Below are positions 54,227-62,263 of a DNA stretch of 64,000 bases, in pieces. The stretch's first letter is position 1. The number at the start of each line of letters is the position of its first letter. Origin of the DNA: Spongiivirga citrea (GTDB taxonomy: Bacteria; Bacteroidota; Bacteroidia; Flavobacteriales; Flavobacteriaceae); contig NZ_JAABOQ010000006.1 in NCBI RefSeq assembly GCF_010671565.1, positions 62,001 through 126,000 of the forward strand, given 5' to 3'. The notes below the pieces were generated by a model. That model was not told the origin of the DNA. It was given only the letters and a program-made list of their open reading frames with translations, and made no database searches. The translations under genes were made by a program, and so were the position numbers.

Positions 54227-54781
54227 TTACTGCCCCGTAACTACCTTTGGGAAACGAATAATTTTATCACCTAACTGATATCCTTTTTCAATAACATCTA
54301 CAATCTTTCCTTTTAGGTCGTCACTTGGCGCAGGAATTTGGGTAATCGCTTCATGATGATCTGCATCAAATGCATCTCCTGCCTTTACCTCCATCTCGGT
54401 TAAACCTTTTGCTTTTAAGGTTTCCCTAAATTTATTGCTAATAAGCTCAACGCCTTTTACCAATTCACCTTCACCTGATTTTGAAATTTCATTTAACGCC
54501 CGGTCAAAATCATCTAAAACAGGCAGCATAGCTACCATAATATCCTGACCTGCCGTTTTAAAAAGCTCAATACGCTCTTTTGACGTTCGCTTTTTAAAGT
54601 TTTCAAATTCAGCAAATAACCTTAAAAATTTATCTTTTTCTTTAGCTAAGTCCTCTTCTAACTGCTCTTCTTTGCTCAACGTCTCAATTGGCTCATTAGT
54701 CTCAGTTGTTTCCTCAACAGTTTCTTGAACTTGCTCTTCTACTTGTATATCTTTCTCTTCCTTTTTATTCTTTGTTGCCAT
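54227..54781 (-). CDS. grpE: GrpE nucleotide exchange factor
   Basis: 184 residues from ATG 54781; the longer frame to 54826 is rejected because it would start inside the promoter. An acidic, disordered N-terminus (to about residue 45) and a long coiled coil with LEEDLAKEKDKFLRLFAEFENFKKRT precede the GrpE head, which ends with EKGYQLGDKIIRFPKVVTG. It exchanges ADP for ATP on DnaK. dnaK is not adjacent in this window. It forms an operon with dnaJ. Confidence 0.96.
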   Translation of the reverse strand: MATKNKKEEKDIQVEEQVQETVEETTETNEPIETLSKEEQLEEDLAKEKDKFLRLFAEFENFKKRTSKERIELFKTAGQDIMVAMLPVLDDFDRALNEISKSGEGELVKGVELISNKFRETLKAKGLTEMEVKAGDAFDADHHEAITQIPAPSDDLKGKIVDVIEKGYQLGDKIIRFPKVVTGQ

Positions 54782-54811
54782 AGGATATATAAACACTTTT
54801 TTATAGGTGCG

Positions 54812-54845
54812 CAAAAGTACTGCCATTTCTATAAAAATGTCAAAA
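54812..54845 (-). promoter_or_regulatory. promoter of grpE-dnaJ
   Basis: On the minus strand TTTTG at 54841-54845, a 21-base spacer and TACTTTTG at 54812-54819 match the Bacteroidota -33/-7 consensus. The start point would be near 54805, leaving a short leader to the grpE ATG at 54781. A direct repeat TGTCAAAATGTCA overlaps the -33 element. No CIRCE inverted repeat is seen. Confidence 0.7.
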
Positions 54846-54883
54846 TGTCACGGAAAATTTAAAGGAAGGTGTCGTATTTGCGC

Positions 54884-55789
54884 TTACAATAGATTTGACA
54901 AGGCTTTTTCTAAGTTGACATACTCAAAATGAAAGCCTAAAGACTCTATTTTTTTACTACTTACTCGCTGACTCATAAAAACTAGGGTGTGCATTTCGCC
55001 CAAAACCAAGCGCATTACAAAACGGGGGATATTCGGAAGGAAAACAGGAACTCCTAGTTGCTTACCGATTGCCTTTACCATTTTCATATTAGTAACCGGA
55101 TTAGGTGCAACAGCGTTAAAAATACCCGTTATTTCCTTGTGAATTAAAAACAACAACATATCAGTCAAATCATCAATATGTATCCATGATTGCCATTGGT
55201 TGCCAGAACCGAAAGGAGCACCAACTAAATACTTAATAGGTGGTACCATTTTTTGCAATGCACCACCTTCTTCAGCCAATACTATACCGATTCGGACTTT
55301 GGTTATCTGTACACCCAAAGGTAATAGGGAGTCAATTGCAGCTTCCCATTTTTCAGTTACTTGTGCCAAGAATGAAGTTCCTGCAGTATCATGATCTTCT
55401 TTATAATAAGCGGTTTCAGAGTCCGGGTAAAATCCAATTGCGGAAGCCGATATGAGTTGCTTTATGGTGTGATCTTCAACTTTTTCAAGCCCCCTTTTTA
55501 AAGTTTCCAGTATATCTAATCGGCTTTCTAAAATTTCTTGTTTATAAGCGGGTGTCCATCTTTTTGAAACCGACGCGCCAGCTAGATTGATGATCGCGTC
55601 GCAACCTTCAAAACAATTGATGTCGATCTCATTGCTTGCGGGGTTCCACAAAAAACCTTTATAAAATGCGGTCCCTTCTATCTTAGAAACTCTAGTGGTA
55701 AGGTAATTTACAGCAATACCTTGCTCTAGGCATTTTTTAACTAATGCCTTACCCACCAATCCTGTCGCTCCTGTAATTAAAACACGCAT
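54884..55789 (-). CDS. TIGR01777-family epimerase-like protein (YfcH)
   Basis: 301 residues. Rossmann start MRVLITGATGLVGKALV, family signature INLAGASVSKRWTPAYKQEILESR, and a C-terminal DUF1731-like tail (AIGKQLGVPVFLPNIPRFVMRLVLGEM). The family has an extended-SDR fold with NADP binding; its biochemical role, tentatively in cell-division inhibition or nucleotide-sugar handling, is unsettled. Cytoplasmic. It is followed, 94 bases beyond its stop, by the grpE-dnaJ operon. Confidence 0.88.
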   Translation of the reverse strand: MRVLITGATGLVGKALVKKCLEQGIAVNYLTTRVSKIEGTAFYKGFLWNPASNEIDINCFEGCDAIINLAGASVSKRWTPAYKQEILESRLDILETLKRGLEKVEDHTIKQLISASAIGFYPDSETAYYKEDHDTAGTSFLAQVTEKWEAAIDSLLPLGVQITKVRIGIVLAEEGGALQKMVPPIKYLVGAPFGSGNQWQSWIHIDDLTDMLLFLIHKEITGIFNAVAPNPVTNMKMVKAIGKQLGVPVFLPNIPRFVMRLVLGEMHTLVFMSQRVSSKKIESLGFHFEYVNLEKALSNLL

Positions 55790-55865
55790 TCTGCCAATTT
55801 TTGCAAAGTTAGGTTATCATAATCTTAAATAAGCAAGCTTTAAGTTGGGTTTAACTTGCTACTGC

Positions 55866-57083
55866 TTATTTAATAGCTTTTTCAAGTGTTTTTAAACCGA
55901 TATCATAGGTTTCTTTAAAGCTTTTTGTATGGACTTCAGGAATAAACGATTTTCTACTTTCTCCATTGACCTGAAAGATCTTTTCAAAAGGGTAGCAAAC
56001 ACTAATATTAGTTCCTGTAAGTGTTTGGCAATTTACACCACCTTGTAAACCTGCCATCTTAGTTCCTACAACAGTAACATTATCAAAAGTTGAAAAAGCG
56101 ACCCCTAAGGCTTCTCCTACACTACCTGTCCAGTGTCCAACTAAAACAACAACAGGTTTGTTATAAAATTTTCGGAAAGGAAATGCGTATTCAATCCAAC
56201 TTCTTTTAACGCCATATTGTTTTTCCTCGTACGGTTGTTCATGTTTTTGGTAGGGAACTTCCTTATTGAGAAATTTCCCTAAAATTGCTCTTGCAACGAC
56301 TGTATTACCGCCTCCAGCAGTTTCTCTGAGGTCTATGATTAATCCATTAGTATCGTACAATTCATCAACAGTCTTATCAAAATGATTGACCAGATCGTAA
56401 TTACTCAGGCAATTATTCACCCTAATGTATCCAATATTATTATTGAGCTTTTTTGTTGTAAGCATTTGATTGTTGAAGACGTCAGTCGTAATTCGTTTAG
56501 GGTTTTCTAGTGTAAATTGTTGCTTCTGTCCTTTATAAACAACCTCTACTTTTCTAGGGTTAACCCGATCTCCTGAAAATACGAGATTGGCGATAAAAAC
56601 ATGCACTTCGTTATTATGATCATCAAAAGAAATAGGCAATTCCTTTTGTACAGCTTTATCAAAATCAATATTATTAATCGATTCAATTTTCATTCCGATT
56701 TCTAGTCCAGCTTTATCTGCAGTAAATCCTTCTCGAATATCGACTATATAATACCCACCATCTCTGTATTCCAGCCAGGCGTCACTTTTATCTGGAACCT
56801 GCTGAAATGAGCTATCGATATTTGTATTAATGGTAATATGAGAATCATATAACTCATAAATCATTTTTTCAAAAAGATACACAAACTCGTAACCCGACTC
56901 TACTTTTTTAAATTCAGGAGCATATAATACTTTTACCTCATCCCAATTGGTCTGCTTATCATGAAAATATGCATAACTCTCATCTATTAATTCCCAAAAC
57001 TCCAGAAAATCTTTTTCATATTTAGATTGAGAAGAACAGCTAATGCTGAACATTGCAAAAAGAAGAAAAGTAATTTTTTTCAT
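55866..57083 (-). CDS. S41-family peptidase lipoprotein
   Basis: 405 residues. The lipobox ends at Cys16 (MFSISC). The middle contains a divergent PDZ-like segment (GFTADKAGLEIGMKIESIN) and the S41 core: GLIIDLRETAGGG, VVVLVGHWTGSVGEALG with the catalytic Ser, and VVGTKMAGLQGG with the Lys/Gly pocket. Such C-terminal-processing-type proteases degrade exported peptides. It starts 20 bases after the mnmD stop on the same strand, so the two may be cotranscribed. Confidence 0.9.
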   Translation of the reverse strand: MKKITFLLFAMFSISCSSQSKYEKDFLEFWELIDESYAYFHDKQTNWDEVKVLYAPEFKKVESGYEFVYLFEKMIYELYDSHITINTNIDSSFQQVPDKSDAWLEYRDGGYYIVDIREGFTADKAGLEIGMKIESINNIDFDKAVQKELPISFDDHNNEVHVFIANLVFSGDRVNPRKVEVVYKGQKQQFTLENPKRITTDVFNNQMLTTKKLNNNIGYIRVNNCLSNYDLVNHFDKTVDELYDTNGLIIDLRETAGGGNTVVARAILGKFLNKEVPYQKHEQPYEEKQYGVKRSWIEYAFPFRKFYNKPVVVLVGHWTGSVGEALGVAFSTFDNVTVVGTKMAGLQGGVNCQTLTGTNISVCYPFEKIFQVNGESRKSFIPEVHTKSFKETYDIGLKTLEKAIK

Positions 57084-57103
57084 ATATAGAATTGTCGTTT
57101 AGA

Positions 57104-57766
57104 TTATAGTTTAGTAGCCCTAAGCATTTCTCGTTTTCCGGGAGGTCCAGGCAATCTTTCAACCTCAAAGCCTACGGCTTGCATTGCTCGCCGTACACTG
57201 CCCTTTGCAGCATAAGTAACCAAAATGCCAGATTTTTTCATGCCTTTATACATGATTTCAAATATTTCTTCGGTCCACAATTCAGGTTGTACACGGGCCC
57301 CGAATGCATCGAAATATACCAGATCAAACTGATTTTCATTGTCGATGTCAATGAAGTCCTTTTGCCGTTTTAAAAGTTTAAAATTAGGAGTGATAATAGT
57401 CTCTTCTTCCCACGTGCAAGCATGCATTTTTTCGAATTGAGAACCCAAATAGGCTTCATTAAGCTGCTCAATATAGTTCAACAACCGTGCTTCTTCCCAT
57501 GCAACAGGGTATTTTTCAACCCCAACGTAGCTTATATTTAGACTTGATTTTTGAGACTCCAACAATGTAATAATAGCGTTTAGACCAGTGCCAAAACCGA
57601 CTTCTAGAATGCTAACATCAGTTTTGTCACAATGTGCTAGTCCACTTTTTATAAATACATGATATGCCTCTTGTATTGCACCATGTTTAGAATGATATTG
57701 TTCATTCCAATCTTCAAGATGGATGGTGTGCGAACCATCTGCAGTTTTTATGATTTTACGTTTCAC
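57104..57766 (-). CDS. mnmD: MnmD-type tRNA methyltransferase (5-methylaminomethyl-2-thiouridine)
   Basis: 220 residues. The SAM site ILEVGFGTGLNAI lies near residues 48-60; DLVYFDAFGARVQPELWTEEIF and GILVTYAAKGSVRRAMQ are diagnostic of the MnmC N-domain/DUF752 family. It makes the final methylation in mnm5s2U34 of tRNA. Here it is a stand-alone enzyme, without the FAD-dependent MnmC2 domain fused in gammaproteobacteria. A 1-base gap separates it from the DUF4920 gene. Confidence 0.92.
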   Translation of the reverse strand: MKRKIIKTADGSHTIHLEDWNEQYHSKHGAIQEAYHVFIKSGLAHCDKTDVSILEVGFGTGLNAIITLLESQKSSLNISYVGVEKYPVAWEEARLLNYIEQLNEAYLGSQFEKMHACTWEEETIITPNFKLLKRQKDFIDIDNENQFDLVYFDAFGARVQPELWTEEIFEIMYKGMKKSGILVTYAAKGSVRRAMQAVGFEVERLPGPPGKREMLRATKL

Positions 57767-57767
57767 T

Positions 57768-58238
57768 CTATTTTTCGAGTAAAACTCCGTCGGCTATAAA
57801 AGAATATGTAACTTCTGGTTTGGTAATAGCTGCAATTTCTTCTTCAGACTTTCCTGCATCTTTTGCGTAGTGCTTTAAATCTTCAACACTTGTTTTGCTC
57901 ACAAATGCCTTGCCTTGCACAATCACATTACCTTTTGCATCTAGCGGCATAAAAAAACCGTAATCTTTAAATCGCACCATCGTTTCTTGCCCATTGCCCA
58001 TATCCAAACGCATCCAACAACCTTTTTTGGCGCAAACGCTATTAATAGGAGCTTCGAAAGTGGCTTGAATGGTATCATTTTCTTTTAGAGATTCGTATTT
58101 TTTTAGCATCGCAGTGGTCATAGTGCTCCGATCTCCCTTCACTTCAGCACCAAAATTTTCGAATTGTCTTTGGCATGAAACAATGCCACAAGTCATTAAT
58201 ATTAGTCCGAATAACTGTATTACTTTCATATTTTTCAT
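57768..58238 (-). CDS. DUF4920 lipoprotein
   Basis: 156 residues. The lipobox ends at Cys22 (MTCGIVSC). The mature domain has NSVCAKKGCWMRLDMGNGQ, with Cys-x4-Cys-Trp, and YGFFMPLDAKGNVIVQGKAFV, the DUF4920 signature. The paired cysteines may bind a metal or a disulfide. The function is unknown. It directly precedes mnmD on the same strand (1-base gap) and is divergent from ilvE. Confidence 0.85.
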   Translation of the reverse strand: MKNMKVIQLFGLILMTCGIVSCQRQFENFGAEVKGDRSTMTTAMLKKYESLKENDTIQATFEAPINSVCAKKGCWMRLDMGNGQETMVRFKDYGFFMPLDAKGNVIVQGKAFVSKTSVEDLKHYAKDAGKSEEEIAAITKPEVTYSFIADGVLLEK

Positions 58239-58320
58239 GATTCTACTGCTTTGTGTTTCATATTTTACAAAATAACAGTTTTTTCAGCATTTTTGAAATC
58301 AACTAGATTGATTTAATTGG

Positions 58321-58328
58321 TAACTTTG
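58321..58328 (+). promoter_or_regulatory. -7 element for ilvE
   Basis: TAACTTTG matches TAnnTTTG, 19 bases before the ATG at 58348. A TTTTG is found 25 bases upstream, slightly too far for the usual spacing. Confidence 0.5.
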
Positions 58329-58347
58329 TGATCTAATTCATTAGACC

Positions 58348-59418
58348 ATGAAAAGCACAGCAATATCAGCCTTACATGTAGAGACTGTAAAACAGTCGCG
58401 AATAGACCAAGTTGACTTCGATAACCTTGATTTTGGGAAAGTTTTTACTGATCATATGTTTGTCTGTGAATATAAAAACGGAAGCTGGCAAACACCGACA
58501 ATAAAGCCTTATCAGTCGATAAGCTTAGATCCGTCTGCAAGTGTATTTCATTACGGCCAAGCTGTTTTTGAAGGTATGAAGGCTTATAAAGATGCTGAGG
58601 GTCAAATCCTGATGTTTAGGCCTGAAGACAACTTAGACCGGATTAATAAGTCGGCAAAGCGAATGGCTATTCCTGAATTTCCTAAAGAATACTTTTTTGA
58701 AGGCTTAGAAGCCTTGCTAAAGCTTGATACAGATTGGATCAAGTCTGGAGCTGGAAATAGCCTTTATATAAGACCGTTTGTAATTGCTACAGAGGCTGGT
58801 GTAAGAGCATCAGCAGCCCAGGAATATATGTTCTTTATTATATGCTCGCCAGCACAATCGTATTATGGTGGCGAGGTTAGAGTTAAAATTGAAGAGCATT
58901 TTTCTAGAGCCGCTTCAGGTGGTGTTGGTTATGCAAAAGCCGCCGGAAATTATGGTGGACAGTTCTATCCAACGCAGTTGGCAGCTAAAGAAGGATTTCA
59001 ACAAATAATCTGGACAGATGCTAAGAATCATGAATATGTCGAAGAAGCAGGGACTATGAACCTATTTTTCCGTATAAATGATACTTTGGTAACTGGACCC
59101 ACGAGCGACACAATTTTGGATGGAATTACTAGAAAAAGTTTAATCGAGCTAGCCAGGCATAACAATATTACCATTGAGGAGCGCCCAGTAAAAGTAACTG
59201 AGCTTGTAGAAGCTGCTAAAAACGGATCACTTAAAGAAATGTTTGGTGCTGGTACTGCGGCAGTAATTAACCCTATAAAAGGTTTCGGATTTAGAGATGA
59301 GCGTTTTGAGTTAGAAGATGTTCCAAATTCTTATGCTAGTTTGTTTAAAAAGCAACTTACCGATATTCAATATAATTTAGATGCCGACCCATTTGAGTGG
59401 AGGTATTTGGTAAAATAG
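58348..59418 (+). CDS. ilvE: branched-chain amino acid aminotransferase
   Basis: 356 residues. The PLP-lysine segment is GGVGYAKAAGNYGGQF (Lys near 202). YGQAVFEGMKAYK, YIRPFVIATEAGV, and EEAGTMNLFFRIND follow the class IV order of the eukaryote-like BCAT branch, as does the length. It transfers amino groups between Val/Leu/Ile and 2-oxoglutarate. It is monocistronic and flanked by a good terminator. Confidence 0.95.
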   Translation: MKSTAISALHVETVKQSRIDQVDFDNLDFGKVFTDHMFVCEYKNGSWQTPTIKPYQSISLDPSASVFHYGQAVFEGMKAYKDAEGQILMFRPEDNLDRINKSAKRMAIPEFPKEYFFEGLEALLKLDTDWIKSGAGNSLYIRPFVIATEAGVRASAAQEYMFFIICSPAQSYYGGEVRVKIEEHFSRAASGGVGYAKAAGNYGGQFYPTQLAAKEGFQQIIWTDAKNHEYVEEAGTMNLFFRINDTLVTGPTSDTILDGITRKSLIELARHNNITIEERPVKVTELVEAAKNGSLKEMFGAGTAAVINPIKGFGFRDERFELEDVPNSYASLFKKQLTDIQYNLDADPFEWRYLVK

Positions 59419-59447
59419 TCCGTATCGAAAAAACTGAAATACATATG

Positions 59448-59480
59448 AAGCCTTAGAATTTACAATTCTGAGGCTTTTAC
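59448..59480. terminator. bidirectional terminator between ilvE and the MazG-like gene
   Basis: A 13-bp stem (59448-59460 with 59464-59476, one G-T wobble) with a TAC loop is followed by T residues and preceded by A-rich sequence. It sits between convergent genes. Confidence 0.85.
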
Positions 59481-59509
59481 TATATAGTAATAAATATTCT
59501 TAAAACTTT

Positions 59510-59896
59510 TTAAGCTTCAAGAATCCCCTTAATATCTGGCTTAAAATAATTAGGCCCTTTCATCACTTTTCCATCTTCGCGATAAATCGGTTTTCCGTCT
59601 GCGCCTAGCTTGCTCATATTGCTTCGCTGAATTTCTTCAAAAACCTCTTCAATTTTATACTGCATGCCGTGCTCTAAAATAGTACCGCATAAAATGTAAA
59701 GCATATCGCCTAAAGCATCGGCAACCTCCACAAGATCATTTTCTTCTGCAGCTTCTAGGTATTCTTCATTTTCTTCAGCCATTAGATTAAATCTCAATTT
59801 TAATTTATTGGCACCTAGGTCGGCAATAGGCTCATGCTTTACACCTAAACCAAAGGCTTCATGAAATTCTTTTACGGCTTCTAATTTTCGCTTCAT
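59510..59896 (-). CDS. MazG-like nucleotide pyrophosphohydrolase
   Basis: 128 residues from ATG 59896; the frame extends 11 codons further to 59929, but those overlap the divergent small gene and its promoter. The core helix pair RFNLMAEENEEYLEAAEENDLVEVADALGDMLYILCG gives the ExxE and ExxD metal sites of all-alpha NTP pyrophosphatases. The C-terminus with SKLGADGKPIYREDGKVMKGPNYF-like residues is typical of this phage/bacterial subgroup. It probably hydrolyses non-canonical or excess dNTPs. Confidence 0.85.
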   Translation of the reverse strand: MKRKLEAVKEFHEAFGLGVKHEPIADLGANKLKLRFNLMAEENEEYLEAAEENDLVEVADALGDMLYILCGTILEHGMQYKIEEVFEEIQRSNMSKLGADGKPIYREDGKVMKGPNYFKPDIKGILEA

Positions 59897-59906
59897 ATTA
59901 ATGATG

Positions 59907-59914
59907 TAATTTTG
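59907..59914 (+). promoter_or_regulatory. -7 element for the 62-residue membrane protein gene
   Basis: TAATTTTG fits TAnnTTTG and ends with the TTG that begins the longest frame here. A start point near 59920 leaves a leader of about 10 bases to the ATG at 59930. Confidence 0.45.
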
Positions 59915-59929
59915 CCTAAAAATAAACAT

Positions 59930-60118
59930 ATGCTAAGTACAGGTCAACTAATTTTTGCTGGTCTTTTTGTTATCGTTTTTACTGCCGTCATTATTTTTAG
60001 TTATAGAAAAGACATCAAAATGCATAAAAGCTTTTTCAAAGGTGGAGTCGGCCCAATCATTATTGGCTTTTTGATATTTGTTGGCATCTTATTACTTATC
60101 AAGTTCTATGTGAAGTGA
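59930..60118 (+). CDS. 62-residue membrane protein of unknown function
   Basis: 62 residues from ATG 59930. The first helix GQLIFAGLFVIVFTAVIIFSY (about 5-25) and a second GPIIIGFLIFVGILLLIKF (about 41-59) flank a basic loop RKDIKMHKSFFKGG. Such two-helix proteins are common in Flavobacteriaceae genomes. The start is set by the TAnnTTTG element that covers the alternative TTG start at 59912. Function unknown; it is divergent from the MazG-like gene and 84 bases before an SRPBCC gene. Confidence 0.75.
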   Translation: MLSTGQLIFAGLFVIVFTAVIIFSYRKDIKMHKSFFKGGVGPIIIGFLIFVGILLLIKFYVK

Positions 60119-60202
60119 TTTATTTCACACTAGGTAAAATCGGATTAACTACCATAAAAATCGCTATCTTAGCGTAAACAACCACCAATACTACCAGCTT
60201 TT

Positions 60203-61237
60203 ATGAAAATTATCAAATACCTCTTCTTTTTAATAATAATAGGTCTTATCGGACTTTTCGTATATGCCGCAACCAAAGACGGAAGTTTTCAAATAGCAGA
60301 AAGTAAGGTTATTAATGCACCGGCCGAGGTGATTTTTGAGCACGTTAGTGATTTTAAAAAATGGGAAACATGGGGTCCGTGGATGAAAAAGGATCCTAAT
60401 ATGCAGCTTTCTTATGCCGAAAATACTGTTGGCGCAGGCGGATCGTATTCATGGGAGTCGGAAACTGAAGGAAACGGATCTATGACTACTATTAAAGTCA
60501 TTCCGAATCAAGAGATTGCTCAAGAAATCACTTTTAATAGTCCAATAGGTGATTCACAAAGTAATGTCTATTGGACTTTTGAGGAACAAGACCAAGGCGG
60601 GACCAAAGTAAGTTGGGGGATGAATGGTGAGCAATCACTTCTAGAAAAGGTATATTTCTTGTTTCAGGATGAGACATTGGAACAGGCGGTTAGCCCAATG
60701 TACCAAGAAGGTCTTGAAAATTTAAGTAAGATTGCCTTAAATGAGGTCTCTCAATACAATGTGAATGTAGAAGGGGTAGTTGAATTTGATGGTGGCTATT
60801 ATATGTACGTAACTGCGGAAGTTCAGCAAGAAGCTGTCTCACAAAAAATGGCAGAAATGTTCGGTATGATCTCAAAATACATGAGTGACAATAACATCCC
60901 ACAATCAGGTATGCCACTTACAGTTTATAAAGAAATGAATAGCGAACAAGGCACCACAATTATGTCTACTGGTATTCCTGTGGCTGAACGCGTCATTGTA
61001 CCTTGGAATAATACCGTACTATGCGGAAAACTACCTAAGGGCAAAATGATAAAAACTGTGCTTACCGGAAACTACACTAATCTTGGTGAAGCTTGGGAAA
61101 AAGCATATGCCCACATGGCTCAAAATGAATTACAGCCCACTTGGAATAGTGAGCCTTTTGAAATTTACATGAACGATCCAGGCGTTGTAAAAAATCCTGC
61201 GAAATGGGTCACCAATTTATACATACCTATTAAATAG
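60203..61237 (+). CDS. SRPBCC (polyketide-cyclase-like) protein fused to a GyrI-like effector-binding domain
   Basis: 344 residues. An N-terminal membrane helix or uncleaved signal (about 5-24) precedes an SRPBCC domain (about 30-175) with INAPAEVIFEHVSDFKKWETWGPW, followed by a GyrI/AraC-effector-binding domain (about 185-344) containing VTAEVQQEAVSQKMAEMF and AERVIVPWN. Both domains are ligand-binding folds; the whole is a recognised family of membrane-associated proteins with unknown ligand. The next gene, crcB, follows by 19 bases. Confidence 0.85.
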   Translation: MKIIKYLFFLIIIGLIGLFVYAATKDGSFQIAESKVINAPAEVIFEHVSDFKKWETWGPWMKKDPNMQLSYAENTVGAGGSYSWESETEGNGSMTTIKVIPNQEIAQEITFNSPIGDSQSNVYWTFEEQDQGGTKVSWGMNGEQSLLEKVYFLFQDETLEQAVSPMYQEGLENLSKIALNEVSQYNVNVEGVVEFDGGYYMYVTAEVQQEAVSQKMAEMFGMISKYMSDNNIPQSGMPLTVYKEMNSEQGTTIMSTGIPVAERVIVPWNNTVLCGKLPKGKMIKTVLTGNYTNLGEAWEKAYAHMAQNELQPTWNSEPFEIYMNDPGVVKNPAKWVTNLYIPIK

Positions 61238-61256
61238 GTACTTCGTCATATATCAC

Positions 61257-61628
61257 ATGAAACAGGTTTTATTGGTATTTCTAGGTGGTGGTGTTGGAAG
61301 TGTTGCTCGTTTCATATTAGGAAAATACCTCAACAGTACTAATGATGGTATTCCATATGGCACTTTTGCCGCAAATATTATTGGTAGCCTGCTAATTGGA
61401 TTAATCCTAGGCTATGCCGCAAAAAGCAATTCGTTAAGCCAATCGCAAATCGCATTGTTAGCCACTGGATTTTGTGGGGGCTTTACCACATTTTCAACCT
61501 TTGCTTACGAGAATCACGTTTTCCTCAAAAGTGGTGACCCATTTCAATTTTTTCTTTATACCGCTCTTAGCTTTATTATAGGGCTTGGAGCAGTATTCTT
61601 TGGGATCTGGTTATCCAAATTGATTTAG
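61257..61628 (+). CDS. crcB: CrcB/FluC fluoride channel
   Basis: 123 residues with four membrane helices. GGGVGSVARFILGKYL, GTFAANIIGSLLIGLILG and TGFCGGFTTFSTFAYEN are the three conserved Fluc motifs, including the Asn and the two Phe/Ser/Thr pore elements. It exports fluoride as a dual-topology dimer. No fluoride riboswitch is seen in the 19-base gap upstream or within the preceding gene end, so its expression seems to depend on the upstream gene. Confidence 0.94.
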   Translation: MKQVLLVFLGGGVGSVARFILGKYLNSTNDGIPYGTFAANIIGSLLIGLILGYAAKSNSLSQSQIALLATGFCGGFTTFSTFAYENHVFLKSGDPFQFFLYTALSFIIGLGAVFFGIWLSKLI

Positions 61629-61772
61629 ATAATACGTCCTTAATCTCATTTTACTTTCTCATTTTATTTAAACCGCTATTTCAATGGTAGGAAGCTCATT
61701 ATTCTCAAAATTATAGCACCAACCTTCATTTTATCAGGCTCAAATTCCCATTTTTACTAGTTTAAAATAACA

Positions 61773-61795
61773 TTACCCTAATTTTTATAGGGTAA
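61773..61795. repeat. inverted repeat 1 upstream of glnK (TACCC type)
   Basis: TTACCCTA (61773-61780) and TAGGGTAA (61788-61795) are perfect complements around a 7-base AT loop, a 23-bp element 51-52 bases (centre to centre) from repeat 2. The shape is that of an operator for a dimeric regulator. Confidence 0.6.
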
Positions 61796-61823
61796 ATTTG
61801 ATTAAATCATAAAAATTATATTC

Positions 61824-61847
61824 ATACCCCTATTTTTTTTGGGGTAT
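61824..61847. repeat. inverted repeat 2 upstream of glnK, overlapping the -33 element
   Basis: ATACCCC (61824-61830) and GGGGTAT (61841-61847) are perfect complements around a T-rich 10-base loop. It resembles repeat 1 (TACCC, T-rich centre, GGGTA) and covers the TTTG at 61838-61841. A transcription factor bound here would touch the polymerase site. Confidence 0.6.
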
Positions 61848-61869
61848 ATATTCATTTAACATAGATTTG
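61838..61869 (+). promoter_or_regulatory. promoter of glnK-amt
   Basis: TTTG at 61838-61841, a 20-base spacer and TAGATTTG at 61862-61869 match the Bacteroidota -33/-7 consensus. The start point would be near 61875, 28 bases before the glnK ATG. A TTTGGCAC sequence overlapping the -7 element superficially resembles a sigma-54 -24 element, but no -12 GC lies at the right distance. Confidence 0.75.
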
Positions 61870-61902
61870 GCACTTGAATAAAATGATTAACCATTTAGAA
61901 CA

Positions 61903-62241
61903 ATGAAAAAAATTGAAGCCATTATTCGCAAATCTCGCTTCGACGAGGTTAAAGAAGCACTACACGAAGTAGAGGTAAACTTTTTTAGCTACTGGGATGT
62001 AACAGGGGTTGGAAACGAAAAAAGAGGTCATGTATATCGCGGTGTTAGCTATAGCACCACCGATATTCAAAGAAGGTACCTTTCCATTGTAGTGTCCGAC
62101 AGTTTTGAGCAGCGTACAATCGATGCCATTTTAAAATCAGCTTACACAGGTAATGTTGGTGATGGTAAAGTATTTGTCTCAGAAATTCAAGAAGCCTACA
62201 GAATACGAACTAAGGAGAACGGATCAGAATCTCTAAACTAA
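61903..62241 (+). CDS. glnK: P-II family nitrogen regulatory protein
   Basis: 112 residues, standard for P-II. The T-loop reads GVGNEKRGHVYRGVSYSTTD with Tyr50 in the position of the uridylylated Tyr51 of E. coli GlnB. The C-terminal part GNVGDGKVFVSEIQEAYRIRT contains the usual nucleotide-binding G-x-x-G-D-G-K. It binds ATP/ADP and 2-oxoglutarate and, encoded immediately upstream of amt (22 bases), should block the ammonium channel when ammonium rises. Preceded by a strong promoter and two inverted repeats. Confidence 0.94.
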   Translation: MKKIEAIIRKSRFDEVKEALHEVEVNFFSYWDVTGVGNEKRGHVYRGVSYSTTDIQRRYLSIVVSDSFEQRTIDAILKSAYTGNVGDGKVFVSEIQEAYRIRTKENGSESLN

Positions 62242-62263
62242 TTGACACTCATTTAAAAACGAT

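Noticed and set aside
61862..61880. Possible sigma-54 promoter (TTTGGCAC) in front of glnK
   Set aside because: The required GC of the -12 element is absent 10 bases downstream of the GG, whereas a full TTTG/TAnnTTTG pair is present.
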